A stretch of 64,000 nt of DNA from Metabacillus arenae (GCF_014773385.1 NZ_JACXAI010000010.1:62001-126000); one strand, 5' to 3'. Shown: positions 34,418 through 43,966, counted from the first letter of the stretch. Numbers and translations: made by a program. Notes: generated from the sequence alone by a model not told the origin.

Positions 34418-36067
34418 ATGAAAAAGGTTTTAAAGAAAAGTACATTGCCAATCCTTTTGTCTGCGAGTTTTTTGTTAGCACCAATTGCCCAAGCAGAGAC
34501 TCCTTATTACGGAAAAAGCTATAGCCAGCCAGAACAGGTCAAGTCTCTTTATCCCGAAATTGAAGTAAGTGATGACACCCCTGCTTTTACAAGAGAAGGT
34601 GAAGCTTTTACTTCTCAAGAAGAAATGCTTGCGTACATAGAAAAGCTCGATTCGAAAAGTCCCTACCTTACAGTTAAAACAATTGGAAAGTCCCAAGAAG
34701 GCAGAGAAATCCCTGCATTATATTTCACAAAGGATAAAGAAATCAAGTCTAGTTTCCTATCAAGGAAGCCAATTGTATGGGTTCAAAGCCAAATCCATGG
34801 GAACGAGCCTGCGAGCGGTGAATCGATTCTTGCGATTGCGAACCGATTAACTGGTGATCTTGGAGATGAAGTTTTAGATGAAATTAATATAATTGTTGTT
34901 CCGCGAGTGAACCCTGACGGCTCGTATGGCTTTAAAAGACAGCTGGCTAATGGACTAGATGGAAACCGCGATCATGTTAAGCTTGAAAGTCCAGAGGTAC
35001 AGGCTGTTCATGAGGAATTTAACCGATATTCGCCTGAAGTCGTTATAGATGCTCATGAATATTCTGTCTATAGTAGTGCATTTGACAGCTTTGGGGACGA
35101 AGGTCTATTGAAATATCATGATATTTTATTACAGTCAGGCAGAAATTTAAACATTCCTAAAAAAATTCGATCATTGTCAGATCGGCTATTTGTAAATCCA
35201 ACCATTAAGGAGCTTGAAAGTAATGGCTATTCAGGTGAGATTTATTACACTTCCGGTCTTGATGATGACGGAGATATCGAAGTTATCGAAGGTTCAACGG
35301 AATCTAGAATTGGACGAAACTCCTTTGGCCTCCACCCATCCTTCTCTTTCCTAGTTGAAAGCAGGGGAATTGGAATTGGCCGCGAAGATTTCGCTAGACG
35401 AGTGAACGCACAAATTTCTACCCATGAAAAGCTCTTAAGACAAACGGCTGATCATGCTAGACAAGTGAAATCTCTAGTAACTGTTGAACGGGCAAAGCTT
35501 ATTAAAAAAGGACTTGTGCCAAATGATAACGATCAAATCATCGTAAATAGTGAAAATAAAGAAATTCCGAACCAAACTCTTGAAATGGTTGACATTGCTA
35601 GTGGAACAGTTCAGGATATCCCTGTAACTTATTTTAGTGCAACTGATGCCAAGCCGCTGCTTACTAGAGAACGTCCAACTGCTTATTTAGTAAAACCGGG
35701 AAATGAGGAAGTGGCAGCCAAGCTAAAAAAGCAAGGAGTAAAAGGGTTCAAACTTCCTAAAGACTTAAAGCTCCCTGCTGAAGCATTCACTGTAACAAGT
35801 AGAGAAAATACAGGAGAATATGAGGGTAAACAGCTTGTAGAAGTCCAAACTGAGCTGGTGAAGAAAGAAGTTGTTTTTCCAAAAGGAAGCTATATTTTCC
35901 TAACAGCACAAGTGCAAAGCAATTTATTATCTCTATCCCTTGAACCTGAATCAGTCGACAGTTATGTCACATTCGGATACATTCCATCAAAAGTAGGGGA
36001 AGAGCTGCCGGTTTACCGCTTTTCCATCGATCCTAAAAAGTCTAAAATGAAATCGTTTATGAACTAA
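34418..36067 (+). CDS. Secreted M14-family zinc carboxypeptidase
   Basis: 549 residues. A signal peptide ends near AQA (residues 24-26). The M14 catalytic domain has zinc ligands H127 and E130 in HGNE, and H213 in DAHEY, with RVNPDGS and GNRDH substrate-side motifs and the general base in FLVESRG (E315). The last 170 residues form an extra domain of unknown fold. It is probably exported to cleave C-terminal residues from peptides or cell-wall peptides. The ATG follows AGAGGAGGAAG. Confidence 0.85.
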   Translation: MKKVLKKSTLPILLSASFLLAPIAQAETPYYGKSYSQPEQVKSLYPEIEVSDDTPAFTREGEAFTSQEEMLAYIEKLDSKSPYLTVKTIGKSQEGREIPALYFTKDKEIKSSFLSRKPIVWVQSQIHGNEPASGESILAIANRLTGDLGDEVLDEINIIVVPRVNPDGSYGFKRQLANGLDGNRDHVKLESPEVQAVHEEFNRYSPEVVIDAHEYSVYSSAFDSFGDEGLLKYHDILLQSGRNLNIPKKIRSLSDRLFVNPTIKELESNGYSGEIYYTSGLDDDGDIEVIEGSTESRIGRNSFGLHPSFSFLVESRGIGIGREDFARRVNAQISTHEKLLRQTADHARQVKSLVTVERAKLIKKGLVPNDNDQIIVNSENKEIPNQTLEMVDIASGTVQDIPVTYFSATDAKPLLTRERPTAYLVKPGNEEVAAKLKKQGVKGFKLPKDLKLPAEAFTVTSRENTGEYEGKQLVEVQTELVKKEVVFPKGSYIFLTAQVQSNLLSLSLEPESVDSYVTFGYIPSKVGEELPVYRFSIDPKKSKMKSFMN

Positions 36068-36079
36068 AAATAAATTATA

Positions 36080-36112
36080 ACGGTACCAGGTACCAAAGGT
36101 ACCTGGTACCGT
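36080..36112. repeat. Full GGTACC palindrome between convergent genes
   Basis: Two 15-base arms (36080-36094 and 36098-36112), each containing GGTACC twice, are perfect inverted repeats around an AAA loop. It lies exactly between two convergent genes and could act as a bidirectional terminator, though the T tracts are weak. Confidence 0.75.
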
Positions 36113-36122
36113 TCGATATTTT

Positions 36123-37166
36123 CTAATCTGCCAACTCTAAAATTTTCGGATTTTCCCCAGTCACTCCTGCTTCAAGAATTTGAACGACAGTGAGAATTTC
36201 CTCATCTGATACAAGTTTTTTTGCATGCTTAACAATCACATCAAATAAATGATCATAGACTTTTCCATAGTCTCCTAATGGTGTAGGGATGATTTCTTCT
36301 TGGGCTTTTCCTTTTTCATCAATCAAAACTAATCTTCCGTATTTTTCTTCAGGATCAACTCCAAAACCATGATCAGAAGGAGACATGCCAGCTTTCAAGC
36401 ATTCTTCTTGTTTATCAATCCCATACTTTATAAAGCTTCCCTTTGTACCATGTACAATGAATTTCGGATAGGGTGCTGCAACTAAATGATTTGTTTTTAC
36501 TATCATTTTGAAATGATCATAAAACAACTCCACATGGTAATAATCATCGGGATTATTTCTGTTCCTGACAGCTCTAATGTCATAGTAAACTTTAGACGGC
36601 TTGCCAAAAAGAGAAACAGCCTGGTCAATTAGATGGACAGCAAGTCCGTAAAACGCTCCTTCATATACACTGCCCTTAAAATCTGGATAATCGGGACGGT
36701 AGTAGTCAAAATGAGATTCTATTTCAATAACATCTCCTGCAAGCTTCTCTTTTATTACTTTTTTTATTGCAAGGAAATCACTATCAAATCGTCTGTTTTG
36801 AAAGGGCATAACTACAAGGTTTTTCTCTTTTGCCAGCTTCAATAATTCTTGTGCTTCATCTGCAGTGAAAGCAAAAGGTTTTTCTACCAGTACATGCTTA
36901 TTATGCTCAAGACATTGTTTGGCATATTGGAAATGAGTATTGTGCGGAGTACAAATAGACACAAGCTGAATCTCTTCATCTAACAAAATATCCTCTAAAT
37001 CAGCTGTAAACGTGATGTCTTTCTTACTATATAAGTCTTCTAGGTCTTTTTTTCGGGAGCGGTTAAAAATCGTTTTTACATTGATGTTATCTCTAAGCAG
37101 GACGTATGGAAGGTGATACCTGTTTGTGCTCTTTCCAAAGCCAATAAACCCAATCGTAAGTTTCAT
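36123..37166 (-). CDS. Gfo/Idh/MocA-family oxidoreductase
   Basis: 347 residues. The Rossmann motif IGFIGFGKSTNRYH opens the protein, EKPFAFTADEA gives the catalytic EKP near 92-94, and YGLAVHLIDQAVSLFG carries the D...H pair. It resembles YvaA/YdgJ-type oxidoreductases, which include scyllo-inositol dehydrogenases, but the substrate cannot be told from sequence. ATG 37166 is chosen because GGAGG lies five bases upstream. It is a single gene, convergent with the peptidase gene and not linked to the 6-14 kb operon. Confidence 0.85.
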   Translation of the reverse strand: MKLTIGFIGFGKSTNRYHLPYVLLRDNINVKTIFNRSRKKDLEDLYSKKDITFTADLEDILLDEEIQLVSICTPHNTHFQYAKQCLEHNKHVLVEKPFAFTADEAQELLKLAKEKNLVVMPFQNRRFDSDFLAIKKVIKEKLAGDVIEIESHFDYYRPDYPDFKGSVYEGAFYGLAVHLIDQAVSLFGKPSKVYYDIRAVRNRNNPDDYYHVELFYDHFKMIVKTNHLVAAPYPKFIVHGTKGSFIKYGIDKQEECLKAGMSPSDHGFGVDPEEKYGRLVLIDEKGKAQEEIIPTPLGDYGKVYDHLFDVIVKHAKKLVSDEEILTVVQILEAGVTGENPKILELAD

Positions 37167-37307
37167 GGTGACCTCCAAGTAAGTGTTTATGAAAATTTTA
37201 ACATACTTTTGGGCTTTTTCTCGCTTCTACCTAACAAGTTAAAGAGGAATTTAATAGGATACCTGAGAATTATATTAATAAGAATCTTGATAGAAGGGAG
37301 TATTTTT

Positions 37308-37751
37308 ATGGCGGCATTTGCTGACTCTGTTTTTATTAAAGCACCAGTTGATAAGGTATTTTCTTTTGCAATAAAACCTGAAAACTCAGTACAAATAATG
37401 GAAAATGTCATTAAAACAGAAAAGCTGACAGAAGGTCCAATACAAGTTGGAACCAAATTCAAGGAAACAAGGGAAATCAGAGGCAGGAAAGCTGAAGCTG
37501 TTATTGAATGCACGAAATTCATCCAAAATGAAGTCTATTCGGTCAAAAGTGAAGCTAAAGGATTAGAGGTTACCTATCATTATCGGTTCAAAGAGGTAGA
37601 TCAAGGAACTCAGGTAGATTTTGATTGTCAAATCAAAACCTCTGGAATCATAATGAAATTAACAAAACCGCTATTTACCAAAATCCTTAAAAAGGAAGAT
37701 GGGGAACATCTCCAAAAAATGAAGAGTATGATAGAAAGGGGTACTCAATAA
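37308..37751 (+). CDS. SRPBCC (START-like) family protein
   Basis: 147 residues of the polyketide cyclase / START-like fold: an N-terminal FADSVFIKAPVDKVFSFAIKPEN strand-helix and a C-terminal amphipathic helix (KEDGEHLQKMKSMIE). The family binds hydrophobic ligands in a deep pocket; the ligand is unknown. ATG 37308 follows GAAGGGAG; the longer frame from 37113 has no ribosome binding site and its extra residues are not protein-like. Confidence 0.75.
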   Translation: MAAFADSVFIKAPVDKVFSFAIKPENSVQIMENVIKTEKLTEGPIQVGTKFKETREIRGRKAEAVIECTKFIQNEVYSVKSEAKGLEVTYHYRFKEVDQGTQVDFDCQIKTSGIIMKLTKPLFTKILKKEDGEHLQKMKSMIERGTQ

Positions 37752-38318
37752 GAGTATTTTTTTTTATAAGATCAGAAAGTTTAATTTAATTAAAGTATTA
37801 ACGTGTTAAAGAGTGTTGTCGTTGTCTAGCTCCAGGCGCCATCGGCTCGAGGTCATAAGCCAATCCGTCAAGAAGGTTAAAGAACAACCTTCATGCCGGT
37901 TCGTCTTATGCTTGTCGCCGATAGGCGGGCGCCTTGCGCTTTTCGTTCTCGTTTTCAGTAAGTTTAAGGTAATTGTCAGAATCACCTTTACTTTCCCTCA
38001 ATAAACGAACCAATAAAGAGCTATTCCAAAAGAATGACCTGCATTAGTAAGGGAAAATAGTTCAAAGAGTAACATGTTACATAAGGCGTCACACGTTTTA
38101 AAACAAGGGATTCACCTAGAACTTCTGATTTTTTCTTGCTAAGATAGGATTCAAACAGGAAGCGCTTTCACAAACGAACAGTTTCAGTTCATCTGAAATG
38201 ATAGGATTCATTAAAAAACACCATCCTTTCTCGTAAACTTCTTACGATAAGCATAGCGTTTTTTCCTTTTAAAGATATAATTTTAACTTAGCTTGATGGG
38301 TATGCGGCCGGACCCCTC
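37752..38318. other. Gene-free region between the SRPBCC gene and blaI
   Basis: About 570 bases with the repeat above and then AT-rich sequence. A cre-like AGGAAGCGCTTTCA occurs at 38157 with no promoter nearby. No gene is supported. Confidence 0.5.
37766..37947. repeat. GTCTAGCTCCAGGCG-type intergenic repeat, copy 3
   Basis: The sequence runs from AAGATCAGAAAGTTTAATT through TAAAGTATTAACGTGTTAAAGAG, GTTGTCTAGCTCCAGGCGCC, GTTCGTCTTATGCTTGTCGC and GGCGCCTTGCGCTTTTCG. The GGCGCC ends can pair, giving a long stem. It is the most complete copy in the window. Confidence 0.8.
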
Positions 38319-38702
38319 TTAAGACTTTTTCTGGTTCTTATCCAAAATGGAGCGCAATTCTTTAATATCTTTTTCAGATAAGGAATCATCTTGGATGAAC
38401 TGAACTAGCATGGACTTTAATGTTCCACCATAAATTCGCTGAATAAAAGACTGTGTCTCGGCGCGCTGACATTCATCTTGTGAATAAAGCGGGAAAAAAG
38501 TATAAACTCTCTGATCTTTATTAACACCGACCACTTTTTTGTGAGCAAGACGATCCAATAGAGTGCGTACGGTTTTCGGCTTCCAATCCGTTTGCTCCTG
38601 CAAAGAGGAAATGACCTCGTTGGCCGTTTGTGGAGACTTCTCCCAAAGTACGTTCATGACTTCCCACTCCGCTTCTGAAATATTGGGTACTTTTTTAGAC
38701 AT
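38319..38702 (-). CDS. blaI: BlaI/MecI-family penicillinase repressor
   Basis: 127 residues. A winged-helix DNA-binding domain (about 1-75) with EAEWEVMNVLW and KPKTVRTLLDRLAHKKVV matches BlaI/MecI; the C-terminal helices (about 80-123) form the dimer interface. It represses the beta-lactamase and its own sensor gene by binding TACA/TGTA dyads, and is inactivated after BlaR1 signalling. It follows blaR1 by about 100 bases on the minus strand. AGGAGGAGG precedes the ATG. Confidence 0.9.
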   Translation of the reverse strand: MSKKVPNISEAEWEVMNVLWEKSPQTANEVISSLQEQTDWKPKTVRTLLDRLAHKKVVGVNKDQRVYTFFPLYSQDECQRAETQSFIQRIYGGTLKSMLVQFIQDDSLSEKDIKELRSILDKNQKKS

Positions 38703-38803
38703 TTACATCCTCCTCCTTTTTTCTTATATAGAAATTCCGATCTTCTTTTTTTAACTTGACTATCAGAAAATTCTATGTGGCATCAAATACTTAATAAATA
38801 CCT

Positions 38804-40579
38804 TTAATAAATACCTTTATCTTTCAAAATAGATAGTGTTATTTCTGCTGCCTTACTTCCCGATGAATTATCTTCATTTTGTAAACTCGTTGCAAAGAAG
38901 TAGGTGTTCTCTCCAGTCTCTACATATCCAATGAACCAGCCATTTATATTACGGCCATTTACATTGCCTGTGCCAGTTTTTCCTGATAGCCGTACGCCAT
39001 CTTTATCCTCTAATAGGAGGGCATCTTTAATGGCTTGAACATTCTTCTCCTTGAATCCAAATTGGTTGGTATAAAAATCTTCCAGTAATTGCACCTGCTC
39101 AACTGGAGAGATTTTTAATGAGGATTCTATCCAAAATTGCTCTATTCCTCCAGAAACATCGTAATTCCCATAGCCTATTTCTTTCAGATTTTTCTTGATA
39201 GTGTCCAGTTGCATTCTTTCGTCTAATTCCTGAAAGTACCATGTCACTGAATTTGTCATGGCTGTTGCTAAATTCTGATCCGTATTCCAGGAATCAAAAC
39301 GATACTGCTTACCATTCCATTTCAACGTGGAATTTTCACTTGTTATAACATTAGACTCCAATCCAAACAAACCACTATAAATCTTATAAGTAGAATTAGG
39401 GGAAACTCTCAACGTGCTTTGATCTTCATTATAAATATGATACTGGTCAGCTTTCCTATCATATAATACAAAGCTTCCTTCATATTCATTGAAATAATTG
39501 CTGAGATCTTCATACGTAGCCCGCTCACCGTTAAAATCGTAACGATTGTTATCATTGGCCATTACAGAAACGAGTGGAATCTGTGTTGATACTAATACTC
39601 CGACAAGCATAAAGATCGCTATACTCTTCAGCTTTAACAGCTTTGACTCCTTCGTAAAGGACGCAATTCTTTGGATGCGTTTTTTAATTTGCTCCTTGGA
39701 ACCGTTCAGTTGATTTGCCAACGTGAAATTGCGCAGCTGTGATGACCTGTCAACATAATTAATAATCGTATTCCCATATTTAGCATAACAATCCTCATCC
39801 AAAGAATGTAACACAGCAATATCACAGGCTATTTCACGATCCAATTTCATTTCCCTGAAGGCAAACCAAACAAATGGATTAAACCAGTATAAAATCTGGA
39901 AAATGACCATCAGGTAATTCGTCGTAATATCTTTATATTTATAGTGATTTAACTCATGCAAGAAAATATATTTGATATCCTCCATAGAAAGCCATTCGTC
40001 AAAATGCTCCGGTAACACAATGTAGGTCTTCAATAGACCAAACGTCATCGGAGATTTAACTTGCGACGATTCTCCAACAATCAACTGTCCTGATATATTT
40101 AAATGCTGCTTACACTGGTCAAATAAGATGAGAACTTCCTTATTTCTCAGTTGAGACGTCGTGCATTTTATGCTTTTTAATTTTAACCAGGCATGGATGG
40201 CCAGAACAGCAAAAATTATCATTCCAGAGATCCATATACCGGCTAGAAAGCTATTCAGAAATTCCGGACTGGAACGTTGTACAGATAACGTAAAGTCCTC
40301 CATCCAATTTGCATTATTCCCGGCGGTCTCATCTCCAGTGACGGTAGTAGAAGTCCTTATCCCATAGCTTTGATTCACATCCGGTGAATTAAAATGATTT
40401 CCGAAATTGATTAGATCGCTCGGCAGAAAAGGAAGCGTCAATGCCATCAGCAATAAAAACCAAAGATTGTATTGCCATTTCGCTGATAATTGTTTTTGAA
40501 AAACTCTTTTAATCAGCATAATGACCCCAATTGTAAAGGAAGACACGATAAAACTTATAACAAAATTCGTAAAGAACAT
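38804..40579 (-). CDS. blaR1: BlaR1-type beta-lactam sensor/signal transducer
   Basis: 591 residues. Four membrane segments surround an M56 metallopeptidase domain with HELNH (208-212) as the zinc site. The extracellular C-terminal penicillin-binding sensor carries STYK (S396, K399) and SGKTGTG (from 532). Acylation of S396 by a beta-lactam should trigger loss of BlaI repression. The inner ATG at 40579 is preferred because TGGAG lies nine bases upstream. It is transcribed divergently from the beta-lactamase gene. Confidence 0.9.
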   Translation of the reverse strand: MFFTNFVISFIVSSFTIGVIMLIKRVFQKQLSAKWQYNLWFLLLMALTLPFLPSDLINFGNHFNSPDVNQSYGIRTSTTVTGDETAGNNANWMEDFTLSVQRSSPEFLNSFLAGIWISGMIIFAVLAIHAWLKLKSIKCTTSQLRNKEVLILFDQCKQHLNISGQLIVGESSQVKSPMTFGLLKTYIVLPEHFDEWLSMEDIKYIFLHELNHYKYKDITTNYLMVIFQILYWFNPFVWFAFREMKLDREIACDIAVLHSLDEDCYAKYGNTIINYVDRSSQLRNFTLANQLNGSKEQIKKRIQRIASFTKESKLLKLKSIAIFMLVGVLVSTQIPLVSVMANDNNRYDFNGERATYEDLSNYFNEYEGSFVLYDRKADQYHIYNEDQSTLRVSPNSTYKIYSGLFGLESNVITSENSTLKWNGKQYRFDSWNTDQNLATAMTNSVTWYFQELDERMQLDTIKKNLKEIGYGNYDVSGGIEQFWIESSLKISPVEQVQLLEDFYTNQFGFKEKNVQAIKDALLLEDKDGVRLSGKTGTGNVNGRNINGWFIGYVETGENTYFFATSLQNEDNSSGSKAAEITLSILKDKGIY

Positions 40580-40652
40580 GCAAATCGTCTCCATTTCTTG
40601 TCCGTATACTTAAATTCTAATTCTTATCATCTCTTCCCGAGAAAGTTTATAT

Positions 40653-40666
40653 ATTACAACTGTAAT
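40653..40666. promoter_or_regulatory. BlaI operator on the blaR1 side
   Basis: ATTACAACTGTAAT, a dyad with perfect ATTACA/TGTAAT arms, lies about 75 bases before the blaR1 start. It matches the BlaI dyad consensus (TACA..TGTA). Confidence 0.75.
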
Positions 40667-40749
40667 ACGTAAATTTTATCATTTCATTATTTGTTTATCA
40701 AACCACCATGTTTACAAAGTAATATGGATTTATTTGTCTGAGAAAATAA

Positions 40750-40795
40750 TTGACATCATTTGATTACAAATGTAGTATTGTATTACATATGTAGT
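40750..40795 (+). promoter_or_regulatory. bla promoter with two BlaI operators
   Basis: TTGACA (40750-40755) with a possible -10 TAGTAT (40773-40778). Two BlaI dyads overlap and follow it: ATTACAAATGTAGT (40763-40776) and ATTACATATGTAGT (40782-40795), centred 19 bases apart. With the third dyad near blaR1 this reproduces the three-operator layout of inducible Bacillus penicillinase. Confidence 0.8.
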
Positions 40796-40842
40796 CTTGA
40801 GGTTTAGTTGTACTCAAAACACGTATTTTTTAATAGGAGGTT

Positions 40843-41784
40843 ATGATGTTGAAAGAAATGGATTACACAATATTCAAAGCACATAAATTTGAAATTATCT
40901 TACTGGTGTGCTTGCTCGCATTGATTACATTAGTTGGGTGCACGAAGGAACAAAATTTGACCGATATCTCATCCCAAATAGAAAACAACCAAGCAACAGC
41001 CTCTAGTACAGACCAGAAATTTGCTCAACTGGAAAGCGAATTTGATGCTCGTCTTGGCGTCTATGCTATTGACACTGGCACGAATCAAACCGTTGCCTAT
41101 CGGCCTGATGAGCGTTTCGGTTACACGTCCACCTTTAAAGCACTTGCAGCAGGCGCTGTGCTTCAGCAGAACTCGATAGAAGAATTAAGCAAAATAATCA
41201 CTTACAAAGAAGATGACTTGGTCACGTATTCTCCTATTACAGAGAAACATGTGGATACAGGGATGACACTACGGGAAATCTGCGAAGCTGCCATCCGCTA
41301 CAGTGATAACACGGCAGGAAACCTTTTATTGAAAGAACTGGGAGGACCTAGCGGGTTTGAGCAAGCAATGAGACAGATTGGCGATGACGTCATTAAAGCT
41401 GACCGTTTTGAGCCATACTTGAACGAGGCCGTTCCAGGAGACTCTCGTGACACAATCACACCGAAAGCACTGGCCGCCAGTCTTGGGGTTTTTGCGGTCA
41501 ATGACTTACTACCTACTGACAAGCGTGAGATCTTTACGGAATGGCTAGGTGGAAATGCTACTGGAGACACGCTGATTCGTGCAGGTATGCCGGAAGACTG
41601 GAAGGTTGGCGATAAGAGCGGGGCCGGTGGTTACGGAACACGAAATGACATAGCTGTTGTCTGGCCACCAAATAGGGAACCCATTGTCATTGCAATTCTT
41701 TCAAGTCGTGATAAGGAAGATGCCACCTATAACGATGAACTGATTGCGCAGGCTGCCAAAGTTGTAGTAAACGCCCTAAAGTGA
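40843..41784 (+). CDS. bla: Class A beta-lactamase (penicillinase), lipoprotein
   Basis: 313 residues. The lipobox LVGC lipidates C33, so it is membrane-anchored with possible release. All class A motifs are present: STFK (S96, K99), SDN (154-156), the omega-loop EPYLN (E190, N194) and KSG (258-260, a variant of KTG). It closely resembles B. licheniformis BlaP. Several starts are possible (ATG 40843, ATG 40846, TTG 40849) after AGGAGG. It is inducible through the neighbouring BlaR1/BlaI. Confidence 0.93.
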   Translation: MMLKEMDYTIFKAHKFEIILLVCLLALITLVGCTKEQNLTDISSQIENNQATASSTDQKFAQLESEFDARLGVYAIDTGTNQTVAYRPDERFGYTSTFKALAAGAVLQQNSIEELSKIITYKEDDLVTYSPITEKHVDTGMTLREICEAAIRYSDNTAGNLLLKELGGPSGFEQAMRQIGDDVIKADRFEPYLNEAVPGDSRDTITPKALAASLGVFAVNDLLPTDKREIFTEWLGGNATGDTLIRAGMPEDWKVGDKSGAGGYGTRNDIAVVWPPNREPIVIAILSSRDKEDATYNDELIAQAAKVVVNALK

Positions 41785-41916
41785 ATGAAAAAGTAGAGTA
41801 GGTTGAACAATTTTGGATATTCATTGCCCTGAAAGGATTGGATGAACGAGCTACCAAAAGCTGATAATCGTGTAAAGTTGATTAAACAAAAAATTGAATA
41901 TGAACATATCTGCAGA

Positions 41917-42015
41917 CCGATTATTCCTTAATGGGGTAGTCGGTTTCTCAGATAATAATCCCATATGTTTTCCTCTGAAAACAGTACTGCTGTACTACCC
42001 CTTTTCAATAATCGG
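41917..42015. repeat. Nested inverted repeat downstream of bla
   Basis: CCGATTATT (41917-41925) pairs with AATAATCGG (42007-42015), and inside it GGGGTAGT (41933-41940) pairs with ACTACCCC (41994-42001), followed by TTTT. The element spans about 100 bases. It may be the bla terminator with a large loop, or a small non-coding mobile element. Confidence 0.45.
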
Positions 42016-42041
42016 CCCTAATTGATGCTAAACACCGAAAA

Positions 42042-42224
42042 CTAATTGCCGGGCAGTTGGATGCCGCGCCAGCTACTTATATCGCATTGGCCATATTCAT
42101 TATCACCCACAGCCGTCACCGTTCCGTCAGATTTAAGTCCAACGGTATGACGACGACCCGCCGCTATAGTATATTTAGGCCACCGTTTCACCTTTAATGC
42201 CGCTTCTTTTGGTGGGTAATCCAT
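42042..42224 (-). pseudogene. Truncated RCC1-repeat protein
   Basis: 60 residues with an excellent ribosome binding site (AAGGAGG) and ATG at 42224. Residues 24-52 (YTIAAGRRHTVGLKSDGTV followed by TAVGDNEYGQCD) are one RCC1 repeat. Complete RCC1-type proteins carry several such repeats in a propeller, so this is the start of a longer gene cut after the first repeat; the last eight residues (RGIQLPGN) and the sequence beyond do not continue the pattern. It is a relic or a minimal remnant ORF next to the inverted repeat. Confidence 0.6.
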
Positions 42225-42467
42225 GTTTAACCTCCTTGAAAACAATATGTTTCAGATTTTTTCCAAAAGCATTCCGAATTTCAATATTCATTTTCCTCAC
42301 CTCACTAATAAGTATATCCGTTTGAAGCAATATTCTATTTTTAGATTAAGGAGATTCTCTATAGAAACATTTATGTTAAATTAAAGTGAACACAACGGAT
42401 ATGGAAAAGGAATAGTTATAGAACAAGAGAATAGAGTTAAGAGGGAAGTTTTTAAGGAGGCAAGCAG

Positions 42468-43370
42468 ATGAAATCCTCAATGTTAATCGTAAACCCCTCT
42501 TCCGGAAAGGAAAAGGGAACGGAATATGCAAAGCAGGCTCTACAAGTTTTAGAGGGTACTAGATATCAAGTCGAAGTCCGGTTAACAACGGGAGAAGGGG
42601 ATGCAATGAATTTTGCCCGAGAGGCTTGTGATCATAAATTCGATGTGGTGGTTGCTATGGGAGGCGATGGGACGATAAATGAAGCAATCAATGGAATAGC
42701 TGAACAAAAACATCGACCAGTCCTTGGCGTTATCCCGCTTGGCACTGTAAATGATTTCGCTAGGGCTCTTAGCATCCCCCTTGATCCGGAAGATGCCATC
42801 GATCTAATATCACATCAACAGACACGAAAGGTGGATGTCGGTAAAATTAATGATAAGTATTTTATGAATATTACAGCCGTCGGGGCTTTAGCAGAAGCGT
42901 CTTTTGCCGTTTCAGCTGAACAAAAAACGAAGCTTGGTCCTCTTGCTTATATAGTGGAAGGATTAAAAACAATGAAAGAAAAGCAACCCTTCGACTTGCA
43001 AATAAATTGCGAAGACGGAGAGGGGGAATGGAGTGGAGACGCCCTTCTCATGCTTATTGCATTAACCAACTCCATCGGAGGCTTTGAATCCCTTGCTCCG
43101 GAAGCTGAAGTGAACGATGGCAAGCTGCATGTCTTTATTATAAAAGATATAGCATTTCACCAATTCTTATCTCTGCTACCGAAAATAGTAAGTGGTGACC
43201 TTGGTGAAAGTAAACATGTAGAATACTTAAAGGTTGGCGCCATTACTGCCTTCTCTTCCCTTGACATGACGTCAAATATTGATGGCGACGAGGGAGACAG
43301 ACTTCCAATAACCGTAAAGAACCTATCCCGGCATCTCGAGGTTTTTGTGCAACCAGAAGTAAAAGAATAA
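42468..43370 (+). CDS. Diacylglycerol kinase-family lipid kinase (DgkB/YegS-like)
   Basis: 300 residues. The N-terminal nucleotide-binding domain has NPSSGKEKG (9-17) and the catalytic loop GGDGTIN (65-71), then PLGTVNDFARAL, all typical of DAGK_cat proteins. It phosphorylates diacylglycerol or a related lipid at the inner face of the membrane. AAGGAGGC precedes the ATG. Confidence 0.88.
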   Translation: MKSSMLIVNPSSGKEKGTEYAKQALQVLEGTRYQVEVRLTTGEGDAMNFAREACDHKFDVVVAMGGDGTINEAINGIAEQKHRPVLGVIPLGTVNDFARALSIPLDPEDAIDLISHQQTRKVDVGKINDKYFMNITAVGALAEASFAVSAEQKTKLGPLAYIVEGLKTMKEKQPFDLQINCEDGEGEWSGDALLMLIALTNSIGGFESLAPEAEVNDGKLHVFIIKDIAFHQFLSLLPKIVSGDLGESKHVEYLKVGAITAFSSLDMTSNIDGDEGDRLPITVKNLSRHLEVFVQPEVKE

Positions 43371-43562
43371 TTTCTTTATCCTGCTCACAACGGACAGTAA
43401 AGCCTTATGGCTCAGGTTATTAGTGGAAGCAAAGAAAAAGATATGGAATTACTGTCCTCAGGTGTCCTTGAAAAGGAACACAGACTAAAAGAGCAAACCA
43501 ACATCCTGTGGGCATTCTCTAACCATCAGTGGACAGTGAAAGGAAGAAGGAGGTTATTAGGC

Positions 43563-43868
43563 TTGAAAAAATGGATTTTCATAATAACGATTTTCTTTGT
43601 TCTGCTCCTAGGCTCAATGTTTGTATCAAAGCCTTCAAAGGCAAAGTATACACAATGGTTGACAGCAAGGGTAGAAGAAAGAATTGGGGATGAAAATTTT
43701 ATAATTGGATTGGGGTTTGATATGTTTGGTAAACAGATTATTGATAAAAATACTGCAGAATCAGATTTCCTTTTCTGGAAGGTATATGAAACGGAATTTC
43801 AAGGTAAGAAGATTACTTGTATAGGAATTTATCAATCATTTATACCGATTGGGAAAAAGGGTTTTTAA
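43563..43868 (+). CDS. Small membrane-anchored protein (possible DUF4359)
   Basis: 101 residues: one N-terminal transmembrane segment (KKWIFIITIFFVLLLGSMFV), then a soluble domain with KPSKAKYTQWL and a hydrophobic end (ITCIGIYQSFIPIG). It recalls DUF4359 proteins of Bacillus, which have no known function. The TTG at 43563 is chosen because GGAGG lies nine bases upstream and the residues before it in the open frame look non-coding. Confidence 0.55.
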   Translation: MKKWIFIITIFFVLLLGSMFVSKPSKAKYTQWLTARVEERIGDENFIIGLGFDMFGKQIIDKNTAESDFLFWKVYETEFQGKKITCIGIYQSFIPIGKKGF

Positions 43869-43929
43869 CCTCAATATACTTATGAAATGACCCAGACAAC
43901 TGCACGTTTGTCTAATTAAACAATCAATA

Positions 43930-43957
43930 AAAAAAGACTCATAAAAGAGTCTTTTTT
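43930..43957. terminator. Bidirectional terminator
   Basis: AAAAAAGACTC pairs with GAGTCTTTTTT around ATAAAA, giving a T tract in both directions. It serves the convergent membrane-protein gene and cold shock gene. Confidence 0.9.
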
Positions 43958-43966
43958 AATACGTTA

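Noticed and set aside
38157-38170. cre-like AGGAAGCGCTTTCA
   Set aside because: One mismatch, and it lies between 3' ends (SRPBCC gene and blaI) with no promoter to control.
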